A stretch of DNA of 64,000 nt from Taibaiella chishuiensis (GTDB lineage Bacteria > Bacteroidota > Bacteroidia > Chitinophagales > Chitinophagaceae). Numbering within the stretch: the first letter of the stretch is position 1; each line of letters starts with the position of its first letter. Shown here one piece after another: positions 39,950 through 49,003 of this stretch. The stretch spans positions 248,001-312,000 of the forward strand of contig NZ_PYGD01000006.1 in NCBI RefSeq assembly GCF_003014535.1, read 5' to 3'. The notes under the pieces are model-generated. The model was given only the letters and a program-made list of their open reading frames with translations, was not told the origin of the DNA and did no database searches. Position numbers and translations under genes: made by a program.

Positions 39950-40309
39950 TTACATAAAGAACTGTTCGGAAACGATCTTACCCTCTTTAACGGTATAGAC
40001 ACAGAGTTCCTGCAACTGTTGCCGGTCGCCGCCTTTCATTTGCAGGTCCATAGTCAGCACGAAAGTAAAGGCATTGCCGGCGATCAGTGGTTCGGATACC
40101 GTAGTGCCGTACCGCGCAGCAACCATTGCGCTGAACTGCTTATCTTTTTCCATCAGGGCCTTCAACCCCCTGGTTTCCTTATCAAAACCAGGCGTTTCAA
40201 CAGGTTCTATACTAACTGCATCGTCGGCATAGAGTTCTTTTTGTGCGGTGCTAAACTGTTCGTTGCGGCAATATGCGGCCAGGCGGCCGGCAATCTCTGC
40301 GGTAGTCAT
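39950..40309 (-). CDS. SnoaL-like / NTF2-fold protein
   Basis: This 119-residue small protein has the nuclear-transport-factor-2-like (SnoaL-like) fold. The conserved elements visible are TAEIAGRLAAYCRNEQFSTA at the start, the YADDAVSIEP strand, and the C-terminal ELCVYTVKEGKIVSEQFFM strand pair. The start at 40309 is preferred because upstream in-frame residues are not conserved-like. Such proteins can be isomerases, steroid-type hydrolases or plain ligand binders, so no activity is assigned. It is cytoplasmic. Upstream on this strand lies a region that holds an orphan plus-strand terminator. Confidence 0.8.
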   Translation of the reverse strand: MTTAEIAGRLAAYCRNEQFSTAQKELYADDAVSIEPVETPGFDKETRGLKALMEKDKQFSAMVAARYGTTVSEPLIAGNAFTFVLTMDLQMKGGDRQQLQELCVYTVKEGKIVSEQFFM

Positions 40310-40482
40310 AGCTATAGTTTTAAGGGCTGACAATCGGGAGCTGTTTTTGTTCACAAAATTGCAGGTCTGCAAAAGAGGGCTTGCCCATGGCAGGTATAAA
40401 TCCGGGCACGCCCGCTCTCTCGTGTAAAGCACCACAGTCCGCTACAGGCAACACGTCAACAATATACCAAGGCTTTAGTACG

Positions 40483-40510
40483 GCCCTCTGCAATTTGCAG
40501 GGGGCTTTTT
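40483..40510 (+). terminator. Orphan intrinsic terminator / possible attenuator
   Basis: GCCCTCTGCA, ATT, TGCAGGGGGC followed by TTTTT. No gene ends upstream on this strand, so a short RNA or leader is implied. Confidence 0.65.
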
Positions 40511-40598
40511 GCTGCCGGGATGAGGGCCTAAGAAAATTGCGTAATTGCACCTATCATTCCGGGTGTTTCCCCGCTTGTTACTGAGGGTGCCGCAGCCG

Positions 40599-40606
40599 TA
40601 CATTTG
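40599..40606 (+). promoter_or_regulatory. Candidate promoter of the metzincin-like gene
   Basis: TACATTTG matches TAnnTTTG, and CTTG lies 21 bp upstream of it (40574-40577). The ATG is 57 bp downstream. Confidence 0.5.
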
Positions 40607-40662
40607 TAGCGAAAAAAGGCCTTAAAAGGTCATTCTTTATTACACCAATAAATACCATTGCC

Positions 40663-41223
40663 ATGATCCTCAGACATCTTTTCATTTTCGCGCTGCTGGC
40701 CTGTGCTGGTACAGCTTTAGGCCAGCCGACCCGGGTACGGGTAGACTACAAAGACGGGTTCGACAAAACCACGGATAGTATGCTGACGGTTGCTGTGCGG
40801 TTGATCGATTCCGTGGTGAACTCCGATTTATTTGCACAAAAAGTAAAGCAGGCTTCTTTTAAAAGAAACCAAAACAAAACCAATGAAGCAATACTCGCCA
40901 TGATCCGCAACGGTACAGCGCCCGGTAACCCGGATCATGTGATCCATTTGAAAGTAGCCGTTTACAATAAATATGCAGGCGGCGGCGAAGTAGGGGTAAC
41001 TGTTTACGATACGAAAATGAAGACCTATATAACCCGCACCTTCAGGGGCTATATCATGGCCAATGGAGCGGCCTGTTATGCCGCGCATCTAATGCATGAA
41101 TATTGCCATGTAATGGGCTTCACGCACCCTAAGCTTAAGTTCCTGGGCCATGCCAAAGCGAAGAGTGTACCCTATGTAATCGGCGATATTGTCGCAGATA
41201 TTTTAGGCGTAAAATGTCCCTAG
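40663..41223 (+). CDS. Small secreted protein with metzincin zinc motif, 186 residues
   Basis: This protein begins with a signal peptide (MILRHLFIFALLACAGTALG). Its clearest feature is HEYCHVMGFTH at residues 145-155, an exact HExxHxxGxxH metzincin pattern with three zinc-binding histidines and E146 as the catalytic base. The following residues (PKLKFLGHAKAKSVPYVIGD) do not show an obvious Met-turn, and the overall size is small for a metzincin protease. The N-terminal part (LTVAVRLIDSVVNSDLF) is unrecognised. It is probably a periplasmic or secreted zinc peptidase, although a non-enzymatic relative is possible. The gene is monocistronic, with its own promoter. Confidence 0.8.
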   Translation: MILRHLFIFALLACAGTALGQPTRVRVDYKDGFDKTTDSMLTVAVRLIDSVVNSDLFAQKVKQASFKRNQNKTNEAILAMIRNGTAPGNPDHVIHLKVAVYNKYAGGGEVGVTVYDTKMKTYITRTFRGYIMANGAACYAAHLMHEYCHVMGFTHPKLKFLGHAKAKSVPYVIGDIVADILGVKCP

Positions 41224-41248
41224 TCTTAAAGGGCCGGGAACAAAGAAA

Positions 41249-41422
41249 ATGCACAAAGTAACCGGGACACTGGACGAGAACGGGTTGCGCAGGATCGGGA
41301 AATGGCTATACTATAACGCGAAAGGCAAATGAGTACGGGCCTTAATTTATGATAAAGACAACACCGGGTGGTATGGCGTAGCGCAAGGCTATTCGAAAGC
41401 CATAAAATACGAACCTGAATAA
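41249..41422 (+). pseudogene. Degenerate MORN/YwqK-like fragment
   Basis: An ATG at 41249 opens 27 codons reading ENGLRRIGKWLYYNAKGK and then TGA at 41330. The same frame continues after the stop for another 29 codons (NTGWYGVAQGYSKAIKYEPE) to TAA. The GKW-YYN-KGK pattern is typical of the repeats of YwqK-type antitoxin-like or MORN-like proteins. It looks like the remnant of a larger gene, broken by a nonsense change. A read-through or recoded gene is less likely. Confidence 0.55.
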
Positions 41423-41436
41423 CACGGCTTGTAACA

Positions 41437-41470
41437 GATCAACAGCCCGGTATATGCCGGGCTGTTGATC
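41437..41470. terminator. Perfect hairpin between convergent units
   Basis: GATCAACAGCCCGG, loop TATATG, CCGGGCTGTTGATC: a perfect 14-bp stem between the gene remnant and the hxlR-type gene. T residues are few, so it may act as a bidirectional terminator. Confidence 0.65.
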
Positions 41471-41525
41471 TATGCATAAAGTTCCTTCCTGTTATACCGG
41501 GATAGTGCCTGTTTGAGTCCATGGC

Positions 41526-41909
41526 TTACAAGGGCCGGCTGATACTTTTCTTTATGACTTCACGGTGCCGGCCACCCCAGACGCCCAATTCATACAATAC
41601 ATTTTTCAGGCTAAGACTATGTGCCGTAGCGTGGTAGACAATCGTCTTCGGCGAGCCCGGTTCCTCGATACGCCTGATAAACTCGTTGAGTTCGAGGTCT
41701 TTCAATTCTTTGGCAAGTACCTTAGGCGATATAGCCTGCAATTCATTTTGGATGTGATTAAATCTTTTGGGCGACTGTATCAGCGACAGGATCAAAGGCA
41801 GTTTCCATTTACCGCCGATCACATACAAGGCATCCATCACATTTTTCAGCGATGATGCACATTCCTGCCTGCCCGGCAAAACAGCAGGGTATCCGTGTAT
41901 TGCTTCCAT
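41526..41909 (-). CDS. HxlR-family transcriptional regulator
   Basis: This 127-residue regulator of the HxlR/MarR-like winged-helix family has the signatures DALYVIGGKWKLPLILSL, SPKRFNHIQNELQAISPKVLAKELKDLE (in parts) and IVYHATAHSLSLKNVLYELGVWG. The length is typical. I use the ATG at 41909; a TTG three codons upstream is possible. The gene is transcribed away from an FMN-dependent azoreductase, the usual divergent arrangement in which HxlR-type proteins sense quinones or electrophiles and control the reductase. A -7-like sequence (CAAAGCTA on the plus strand, 41913-41920) lies right at the start, so the transcript may be nearly leaderless. Confidence 0.92.
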   Translation of the reverse strand: MEAIHGYPAVLPGRQECASSLKNVMDALYVIGGKWKLPLILSLIQSPKRFNHIQNELQAISPKVLAKELKDLELNEFIRRIEEPGSPKTIVYHATAHSLSLKNVLYELGVWGGRHREVIKKSISRPL

Positions 41910-42060
41910 ACGCAAAGCTACTCCCTTTCCTGCAGGTAAGTGCTTTCCTCGAGGTAAGCGCGGTCGTTTCGCCGGATCGTCTTTATACTTTTACGCCGTG
42001 AATGTCAAGCCGGATCTATACTTGCCTCTACTAAAAATTTATTCTCAACAATTACCTTTC

Positions 42061-42663
42061 ATGAAACGTATCCTTCATTTAACAACCAGCATCCAGGGCA
42101 ACCAGTCCTATAGTATTAAACTCGGCAAAGCCATTGTACAAAAAGCGATTGAAAAATATCCGGGGAGTACGGTTGAGGAAGTAGACCTCAACGCCCTGGG
42201 TATTCCGCATTTAAACCCTACGATTCTTCAATCCATGTTTGCTCCGGCTGGCACGCAGGCAGAAAGCGCCGGTGCAGCAGTTTTATACTCCGACTACGCG
42301 GTAAAGCAGTTGCTGTCATCGGATATCATCGTCATTGGTGCGCCGTTCTATAATTTTACGATTCCCAGTGTATTAAAAGCCTGGATCGACCATATTACCC
42401 GGCCGGGGCTCACTTTCCGCTATGAGCAAAACGGACCGGTGGGCATGGTTACCGGTAAAAAGGTTTATATAGCCATGGCTTCCGGCGGTGTTTACTCCGA
42501 AGGACCGATGGCAGACCGCGACTTCGTTGCGCCTTACCTTAAATCTTACCTCGGCTTTTTAGGGATGACCGACCTCTCCGTATTCCGAGTCGAAGGGGTA
42601 AAGGTTCCGGGTATACAAGAACATTCCCTGGAGCAAGGCATTGCCAGCATTCATATCGATTAA
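42061..42663 (+). CDS. azoR: FMN-dependent NADH-azoreductase / quinone reductase
   Basis: This is a 200-residue flavodoxin-like reductase. It shows the start MKRILHLTTSIQGNQSYS (FMN phosphate loop), GAPFYNFTIPSVLKAWIDHITRPGLTF (FMN contact), and the late GGVYSEGPMADRDFVAPYLKSYLGFLG block. All match AzoR-type enzymes. It uses NADH to reduce quinones and azo compounds and protects against electrophilic stress. I start it at 42061 because upstream in-frame residues overlap the divergent regulator gene. It is divergent from the HxlR gene and is probably repressed by that regulator. A bidirectional hairpin follows the stop. Confidence 0.93.
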   Translation: MKRILHLTTSIQGNQSYSIKLGKAIVQKAIEKYPGSTVEEVDLNALGIPHLNPTILQSMFAPAGTQAESAGAAVLYSDYAVKQLLSSDIIVIGAPFYNFTIPSVLKAWIDHITRPGLTFRYEQNGPVGMVTGKKVYIAMASGGVYSEGPMADRDFVAPYLKSYLGFLGMTDLSVFRVEGVKVPGIQEHSLEQGIASIHID

Positions 42664-42715
42664 AACCGGCCCTGCCGGAGGTCCACGTTACAGGCTGCCT
42701 ATAGGCTGATATGTT

Positions 42716-42752
42716 ATGATGCCATCCCGGGCTGCCCCGGGGATGGCATCAT
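42716..42752. terminator. Bidirectional hairpin between azoR and T9SS gene
   Basis: ATGATGCCATCCC and GGGATGGCATCAT form a perfect 13-bp stem around an 11-base loop, between the convergent stops at 42663 and 42761. Confidence 0.7.
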
Positions 42753-42760
42753 CCCCTCCG

Positions 42761-45700
42761 TCACTTTACAACTATTTTATAGTTCAGGTTGCCCTTAGCC
42801 GTCCGGATCACAACCATATAGAACCCGGGGGCGACCGAAGACATATTGATCCGGGTATTGAATTGCCCCGCTTCCGGTTTCACTACCCGGGAAAGGCATT
42901 CCTGGCCCACTGCATTGATCAGCGATATCCTAATACTTTGGTCATAGCTGTGCTCACCGCGTACAACAAGTTCGTGCAACACCGGGTTGGGGAACAGTTG
43001 AATATGCTGCAACCCGCTCCTATCGATGACCCCAAGCCCTTCATAAAGATACGGTGCAGACGCTGCAGAACAGCCGTTGCTGTCTGTAAAAACGACATAG
43101 TACCTGCCTGGCGCGCCGGGCATCAGGCTGTCGTTTGTTGCAGCCGGTATCAATACAGAATCCAGGTACCATTGGTTGCCCGAGGGATAATTACTCAGGA
43201 GATAGCCGCCGCTAAAGGTCAGTAAGGGCGCGGCAGGAGGCATCCATACGTTTATCCAGGCCGAATCGTAATTATAACAGTTATGGTCATCTGCTCCCCT
43301 GAGGTAGTAATACAGCGCAGCTGATGGAGCAACCACGATCGTACTGTCCTGTATCGCACCGGGGTACCAGGTATACAGCACTCCGCCGGAAGCATGCAGG
43401 GTTATGTCTTCGCCCAGGCAAACACCCGCGCTATCTACATCAATAGCGATCGTGGACAGATTCCTGACCGATAGGGTAAAAGAATCGGCATTGCTGCACA
43501 GGTTACTGTCCACAACCGATACGTAGAATGAAGCAGTAGTATCCGGCTTAAGCACAAGGGTATATCCTGCGGTAGTATCGTGGGCCCATAAACAACTAAG
43601 GCCGCCGCTGACCGTTACCACCACCGAATCGCCGCGACAAAGCGTCGTATCGCCTATGGATAAAGCGATAACCGGCAGCGCATAAACAGTTACCTGTATA
43701 TCACCCGACAGCTGCGTACAACCGAACGTGTCTGAGGTAAGCACATTGTACGTACCGGAGTTGCTTACCCTAAGGGTATCCGTAACCGATCCGTTATTCC
43801 ATTGATGACTGTTGCCACCAAAGGCAATAAGCCGCAGGGTATTTCCATAACAGAACGAGGTAGCGCCGATCGTATCGACACCGGTTACCAGTCTTTGTGC
43901 ACAATTAATAAGCCGCGTAGTCGCGTCATAAGCCAGGGGTTTATCCTCCAGGTTACCGGCAGTGTCCATAGCTATTGCATAAAATGAATAGGTAGAATCG
44001 AAAGCGCCGTGGTAGATCGCGGTCGTGTCGCGGGTACGGAATTTCCAGGCATTAAAATCGCCACCGTTTACCGAAACGTAAACCGAATAATTCTTAATGC
44101 CCGAGCCCGAATCGGCGCCATGCCAGGCAACCTGGAAGGCTGTATCCAAAGTGTAGACCGGCAAAGCGGTTACCACACTCGACGGTTTCGTTTTATCGAG
44201 TTTGTTCGTCCAGGTATCTGTGGCAATCGGGGCATTGTTGTCAAAGAAAATATGCGCCCTGTTTGCTATCGTGGCATGATTGCCGATGCCCTCTTTCAGT
44301 TTTACCGAAAAGGAGACGCTGCCCTGCCCTTCCGGCGCGTTGTGATTCGGCGGCAAAAAGCCGGACAGTGGATCGGTAACAGGCAGCATGGTGGCGGGAT
44401 CCAGGGTTGCAAACTGCCAGGTAGCAATACCGGTCAGGTCGTTTACCTTTCCTTCTATTTCCAGGATATAGTTTTTGCCCCTGGGCCGGAAGTCGATGTA
44501 TTTTTTATATGCTTTTACGCCGCCTTCTATATAAATTGTCGTATCGCCAACCTGGATCATGCCCTGCTGCAGGGAACTTACCTCAAATGTATTCAGGTCC
44601 AGGGTATCTATCACTTTTACCTTTTGCGCCGCGCCGCTTGCACTGGAGTCATTTTCGAAATGGATGGAATAGGCTACGGTCTTTAGGGGTGGCAGGTAAT
44701 TATGTTGCCCGGCGCCCAGGGGGCCGTATTTAGCATTGGGATCGATCGAGTTGATGATAGGAATCGTCACTTTTTCCTGGACCAGGTAATCGAATACGCC
44801 ACAATCGTTTAACCCTTCAGCGATGTCTTCTCCAAGGCCAAACCCTGTTTCGAAGGCTTCTTCGAGGGCCAGGACCAACGCAGCACGACTCACGATTTTT
44901 TTCATCATCGTGTTTTTCAAAGCAGCCACTTCCAGGTCCGTCAGTCCACCGCCGGCATCGGTTACACAATTAATGCCATCAACAAATGCTTTGGTTACAC
45001 TCCTGCCGAAATCCACGAACCAACCCAACTTCCCCCTGTAAAGGCCAAAGGTGGAGGAATAATCATCGCTGATGCCTTTGTTTTCGAATATGCTAATAAA
45101 TGGCCGGAACAGGCCGTCATAAAAATCGGTAAAACAATTATTCAGGTGCAGCTGCTTCAGGGGATCGATATCACCTTTGATGTCGTTCCAGACCCGCTCA
45201 ATTATTGTTGCGCTACACGAAGTAAATGTCGGGTTAATCGGGGAACCGTAAAGCGGTTTCGCTGACCAGCATTTTAGCCTGATCGCTTCTGAAGAGCGTA
45301 GCTGTAGCAGGATGGTACCGTCTCTACCCGCCGGTACACAGGGTGCAAAGAGCGTATAGATCTTATATGTCACATCACCTTCGAATACCGAATCGATTAA
45401 CACCGGCGTAAGGCTATCCTGCACCAGGAAAGCTGTGGAGTCGATGTTATAGTCCAGGATCGTATTCTTTAGCCGCAGCTCTGCCGACGCAGGCACCGCT
45501 ATATAGATGGGTACACCGATGGCATTGATATCGCCGGAGTTGCCGTAGCGGATCTCGTGCGGCTGCCACTGGCCCGGCCGGATACCGCCAGCCCCGGTAA
45601 TCATAAGCCATATCTTCGAACCCAGGCCGGGATTGATCCGGAAGCCATTCGTGTATGTAACCGTATCCAGGGAATTCGAAATTTCCAGGTCATAAAGCCC

Positions 45701-46870
45701 TGTATCCGCCAACCTCAGGTTGAACGTGGCCTGCAGGCTCGCCGGCGATTGTACGATCAATAAAGAATCCGGCACCGCGATATCGGGATGGCCGCTTTTC
45801 TTAAGCCGTACGCGGGTTAAAGCGCCGAAGCCCTGTCCCGAAATCGTCATCGTGATGTCTCCTGTATTGCCACCGGATGAAGGACTGTACTGGGCAACGC
45901 CCATGGGGCAATAGTTCAGCCTGATCGCGGGCGAGTACACCGGTGAGTCGCCACAGCAGGTCTGCTGGCAGCGGAACCATTCCGTTGCTGAAACCGGCTG
46001 AAAGGCGATATAACCCGGTGTACCGGAAACGTTGCCGACATTATTAAAATTGACGCTATCCGAAGACCGCTGCCATTGATAACTTACAACGCCCGGCTGA
46101 GTGTTGCCGCTCAGCGATAAAATTGCGGGAGGAGTGATACAGCTGCCGTTATTGGCGGTCGTTATTGTTCCCGGGGTGATCGGTACCGTTTCGACGGTTA
46201 CTGCGAAGGCATTAAGGGTTCCAACAAAGGACGGCTTTTCGATGGTCACACTTTGAATCATCTTCGATTGCAAAGGGCCGTAAAGATCAACCTGGAACTG
46301 CTGGATACCGGGGCCGGCAGCCAGGTTTTCCACCGTATTCGTCATCCTGTTGATCCGGCCGATACCGTTAACGGCATACGGCGGGCTAGATAACCAGTTA
46401 TGCACCGAGACATAAGCAGAAATCGCCGTGCCGTCTATAAAGTTGATCACGATATTCATGGCGGCAGTATCTACCGATGCATGCGCGAGTACATAAAGCC
46501 TCCGCCCGGCTAAGGGGCTTTGAAAAACTAAGGTGCCGGACGCGTTCCAGGTACTGAGCTGCAGGGCATTGTTTTCAGAATAGTTACCCAGCTGGAATTT
46601 CAGGCCGTTGGTAATTTCGCTGCTCAGTATCCCGTTGGCAGGAAGGCCGGTATTGGTTGGCGTGGACGATGCGGTAAGCGACCATCCCTTTGCCACCAGG
46701 GAATAAGTGCCGTTGTCGGCCGGCAGCGTTGTAGAAGCGGAGGCAGCGCCAACGCCGTTTGCAACGATATCCGCGTTAAAACCGGATGAGATTGCAACCG
46801 GAATAAATGCGGCAAAGCAGTTCATGGTAAGGATCGCGCACAAGGCGATCAGTGCTATTTTTTTGATCAT
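42761..46870 (-). CDS. Large secreted T9SS cargo with TIG, Ig-like and DUF7619-type domains, 1369 residues
   Basis: This is a multi-domain extracellular protein. It starts with a signal peptide (MIKKIALIALCAILTMNCFA). Later there is a TIG/IPT-like domain (MGVAQYSPSSGGNTGDITMTISGQGF), a DUF7619-like beta-sandwich (NRAHIFFDNNAPIATDTWTNKLD), an SVYVSVNGGDFNAWKFRTRDT fibronectin-like segment, and several Ig-like modules. The C-terminus is a T9SS type A sorting domain (HIQLFPNPVLHELVVRG, then VAPGFYMVVIRT and the final LNYKIVVK). It should be secreted and surface-attached by T9SS, probably as a large adhesin or structural protein. The gene is convergent with azoR and divergent from another T9SS cargo gene, with a 500-bp regulatory region between. 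Confidence 0.9.
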   Translation of the reverse strand: MIKKIALIALCAILTMNCFAAFIPVAISSGFNADIVANGVGAASASTTLPADNGTYSLVAKGWSLTASSTPTNTGLPANGILSSEITNGLKFQLGNYSENNALQLSTWNASGTLVFQSPLAGRRLYVLAHASVDTAAMNIVINFIDGTAISAYVSVHNWLSSPPYAVNGIGRINRMTNTVENLAAGPGIQQFQVDLYGPLQSKMIQSVTIEKPSFVGTLNAFAVTVETVPITPGTITTANNGSCITPPAILSLSGNTQPGVVSYQWQRSSDSVNFNNVGNVSGTPGYIAFQPVSATEWFRCQQTCCGDSPVYSPAIRLNYCPMGVAQYSPSSGGNTGDITMTISGQGFGALTRVRLKKSGHPDIAVPDSLLIVQSPASLQATFNLRLADTGLYDLEISNSLDTVTYTNGFRINPGLGSKIWLMITGAGGIRPGQWQPHEIRYGNSGDINAIGVPIYIAVPASAELRLKNTILDYNIDSTAFLVQDSLTPVLIDSVFEGDVTYKIYTLFAPCVPAGRDGTILLQLRSSEAIRLKCWSAKPLYGSPINPTFTSCSATIIERVWNDIKGDIDPLKQLHLNNCFTDFYDGLFRPFISIFENKGISDDYSSTFGLYRGKLGWFVDFGRSVTKAFVDGINCVTDAGGGLTDLEVAALKNTMMKKIVSRAALVLALEEAFETGFGLGEDIAEGLNDCGVFDYLVQEKVTIPIINSIDPNAKYGPLGAGQHNYLPPLKTVAYSIHFENDSSASGAAQKVKVIDTLDLNTFEVSSLQQGMIQVGDTTIYIEGGVKAYKKYIDFRPRGKNYILEIEGKVNDLTGIATWQFATLDPATMLPVTDPLSGFLPPNHNAPEGQGSVSFSVKLKEGIGNHATIANRAHIFFDNNAPIATDTWTNKLDKTKPSSVVTALPVYTLDTAFQVAWHGADSGSGIKNYSVYVSVNGGDFNAWKFRTRDTTAIYHGAFDSTYSFYAIAMDTAGNLEDKPLAYDATTRLINCAQRLVTGVDTIGATSFCYGNTLRLIAFGGNSHQWNNGSVTDTLRVSNSGTYNVLTSDTFGCTQLSGDIQVTVYALPVIALSIGDTTLCRGDSVVVTVSGGLSCLWAHDTTAGYTLVLKPDTTASFYVSVVDSNLCSNADSFTLSVRNLSTIAIDVDSAGVCLGEDITLHASGGVLYTWYPGAIQDSTIVVAPSAALYYYLRGADDHNCYNYDSAWINVWMPPAAPLLTFSGGYLLSNYPSGNQWYLDSVLIPAATNDSLMPGAPGRYYVVFTDSNGCSAASAPYLYEGLGVIDRSGLQHIQLFPNPVLHELVVRGEHSYDQSIRISLINAVGQECLSRVVKPEAGQFNTRINMSSVAPGFYMVVIRTAKGNLNYKIVVK

Positions 46871-47374
46871 AACAAAGGGTTTATAGTTAGCGCCGGGTTA
46901 GCAATGTCCTAACCAGGCCTGCTTTAAGGAATGTGCACTCCTATCCGTATTGCAGGCATCCGTATCGTTGCTGTACTACGGTATAACATTGGCAACCGGG
47001 CACTGCTACATGGCAGGCAACAAAAATAGATGCGTATTTTACGCTATACAATACCCACTTATAGGTAAGTTGTTGGTCGCGGACCAAGAACTTACCCAAA
47101 GGGAAAGCACATCCAATAAGATGAATTGCCCGTTGTCTATTTACAATTCCGTTATGCTGTAATGTCGAGAAGGAGCATATGCTTTGCCGGCTTTTTCGTT
47201 CCTTAGCAAGCCTGAAACGATTTTTTTGCACACAATTAACCGGTAAGTGTACACAGTTATCCCTTATACCGGCAGGGATATCAATTTAATATAAAATACA
47301 ATATTATATTCTTAATTTAGTATCCCGGGCAAGCGGCCTATTCCCTTGCCTGTTTTACAGTTAAGAACAGCAAC
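46871..47374. other. Divergent intergenic region between two T9SS cargo genes
   Basis: 504 bp. It holds a 15-bp imperfect inverted repeat (47064-47096), an AT-rich stretch near 47285-47320 suitable for promoters, and no credible gene; short frames on both strands lack family features. Confidence 0.6.
47064..47096. promoter_or_regulatory. 15-bp imperfect inverted repeat in divergent region
   Basis: GGTAAGTTGTTGGTC, GCG, GACCAAGAACTTACC: 14 of 15 positions are complementary. It lies roughly midway between two T9SS cargo genes and could be a shared operator or a transcript stem-loop. Confidence 0.55.
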
Positions 47375-48868
47375 ATGAAAACATATCGTTTAAAAGAATG
47401 GGCATTGCTATTGTGCTTTTTTCACTTCGGCAGCGGGTATGCCCAAAACTTCCCCGGGTTTTCAAAGGTATTCAGGAGCGACCTTATTGCGTCGTCCTAC
47501 AGAAGTGCTAATATTACTGTCCTGTTGTATGACAGTACACAACAGGCGTTATATTACGCGATGAAAGTAGTGACGATGTCTGCGCCGGAAAGAGGTTATA
47601 CCCAATTTTACAAAAGCAGCCTGGATGGCACAACGCAGGCAACCCGGTACGATACCCAGGCCGTATATAGTATCAGTTATAGCGCAGCGGCTACGGACGG
47701 GCAATATATCTATTGGCTCGGCGCAAAAGTTCAGCCCGGAGTCGGCAGTCAATCCAGGATTAAAGTGCTCAAAACGGATATGAACCTGGTTAAGATCTGG
47801 GAAAAGGAGTATAATCCCCGGCAGAAAAAGAAACAGCGTATATTGCTCCTCGATAAAGCGCATTTATTGCTATCATCAGGCGATCTTTTCAAAACAGAAT
47901 TATACAAGATCGATAGTACAGGTACGGTCCTGTATCATGATACGGCATTTAGCAAAGACTACATCAGGGGCCTGGCATTAAAGGACGATCATAGTTTCCT
48001 TTTTAGCGGGCGCTCCAATTCAAGTGCTGTCGACAGCAATATGCAGATAACATGGTCGGAACCCAATGGAGGAGCGGCAATCGCTGCATCGAAAGAAGGA
48101 GCCGGTTATTTTTATGTTTGCGGCGGAGCTTATACCGATATACCGGAATGGATAGACGGCGGTTATATAAACGGTACGGTTCAAAAAATAACGATGGACG
48201 GTCATACCGCAGGCAGGGCGTATTATACATTATACAAAGCGGGCTCTTCCGTTTATACCGCATTGGACGACGGCTACCAGTCTGTTTGCATCGCTACAAT
48301 AAACGGATGCGCCGCTGTTGCCAGAGCTTCGCAATCAAGCGCCCCGATATACTTTGGAGAGATCAACAGGATCGATTCCAGCCTGCATTCGATCTGGAAT
48401 TATGGCTACACGTACGCTCCGGGAAAGACCAGTACCTTATCCCAAATCGTGGGCCTGCCCGATGGCAGCTTTGTTGCCTCGGGTTGGGCCGAAGCGCTAA
48501 GCCCTTCCGGATCCTGGGAGCAGCAGGGATGGCTGTTGCGTGTGGATAGCAATGGCTGCTACGACAGCACCTGTGCGGGTAGGATTCCTCCCGAACCTTC
48601 CGGTATTACTGGTCCTGGCAGGAATGAGTTGTCCATAACCCCCAACCCTGCAGGCAATATGCTGGAGATAAGGCTCCGGGAGCCCTTCTTATCGGATGCA
48701 GCGGTTTACATTACCGACGTTTCGGGCAGGAGCGTACACCGGGGCGTCATCCCGGCCGGTAAACCCGGCTTAAGCATCAATGTGCGGGCCTGGGTCAATG
48801 GTATTTATTTTATAAACCTTACCAACAAGGGCAACCGCTTTTATCAAAAGCTCGTCGTACAACACTAG
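47375..48868 (+). CDS. Secreted protein with T9SS type A sorting domain, 497 residues
   Basis: This exported protein has a signal peptide (LLLCFFHFGSGYAQ) and a C-terminal sorting domain (RNELSITPNPAGNMLEIRL, then VNGIYFINLTNKGNRFYQKLVVQH, here cited in parts). The central part has beta-propeller-like repeats (TRYDTQAVYSISYSAAATDG, DSTGTVLYHDTAFSKDYIRG), probably about six blades. The mature protein should be secreted by T9SS. It is divergent from the 1369-residue cargo gene and is followed after 135 bp by a thioredoxin-like gene on the same strand. Confidence 0.88.
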   Translation: MKTYRLKEWALLLCFFHFGSGYAQNFPGFSKVFRSDLIASSYRSANITVLLYDSTQQALYYAMKVVTMSAPERGYTQFYKSSLDGTTQATRYDTQAVYSISYSAAATDGQYIYWLGAKVQPGVGSQSRIKVLKTDMNLVKIWEKEYNPRQKKKQRILLLDKAHLLLSSGDLFKTELYKIDSTGTVLYHDTAFSKDYIRGLALKDDHSFLFSGRSNSSAVDSNMQITWSEPNGGAAIAASKEGAGYFYVCGGAYTDIPEWIDGGYINGTVQKITMDGHTAGRAYYTLYKAGSSVYTALDDGYQSVCIATINGCAAVARASQSSAPIYFGEINRIDSSLHSIWNYGYTYAPGKTSTLSQIVGLPDGSFVASGWAEALSPSGSWEQQGWLLRVDSNGCYDSTCAGRIPPEPSGITGPGRNELSITPNPAGNMLEIRLREPFLSDAAVYITDVSGRSVHRGVIPAGKPGLSINVRAWVNGIYFINLTNKGNRFYQKLVVQH

Positions 48869-49003
48869 CAAAAATTTGGTGGCAGGCATGTGCTTTTTTT
48901 GAACCGAATTGCCAAATTACTGGACTTATCGGCCAACAAACCCTCTTTTTTATGCCGCAGCTTTGCAGGGTCAATATTGACAGGCATTTTAAAGATACAC
49001 GGA

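Larger units (their letters stand above)
40310..40662. other. Intergenic region with orphan terminator and promoter
   Basis: This 353-bp divergent gap contains a plus-strand terminator with a T tract (40483-40510) that serves no annotated gene, a possible competing helix at 40367-40380, and a promoter for the next gene (40599). No credible protein gene is seen. Confidence 0.55.
41224..41525. other. Intergenic region with gene remnant and hairpin
   Basis: About 300 bp between convergent genes. It holds a degenerate MORN/YwqK-like coding fragment broken by an in-frame TGA (41249-41422) and a perfect hairpin (41437-41470). Nothing else is seen. Confidence 0.65.

Noticed and set aside
40320-40550. 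Minus-strand frame of 76 codons upstream of the SnoaL-like gene
   Set aside because: It overlaps the orphan terminator region and has no recognisable features; a real gene cannot be supported.
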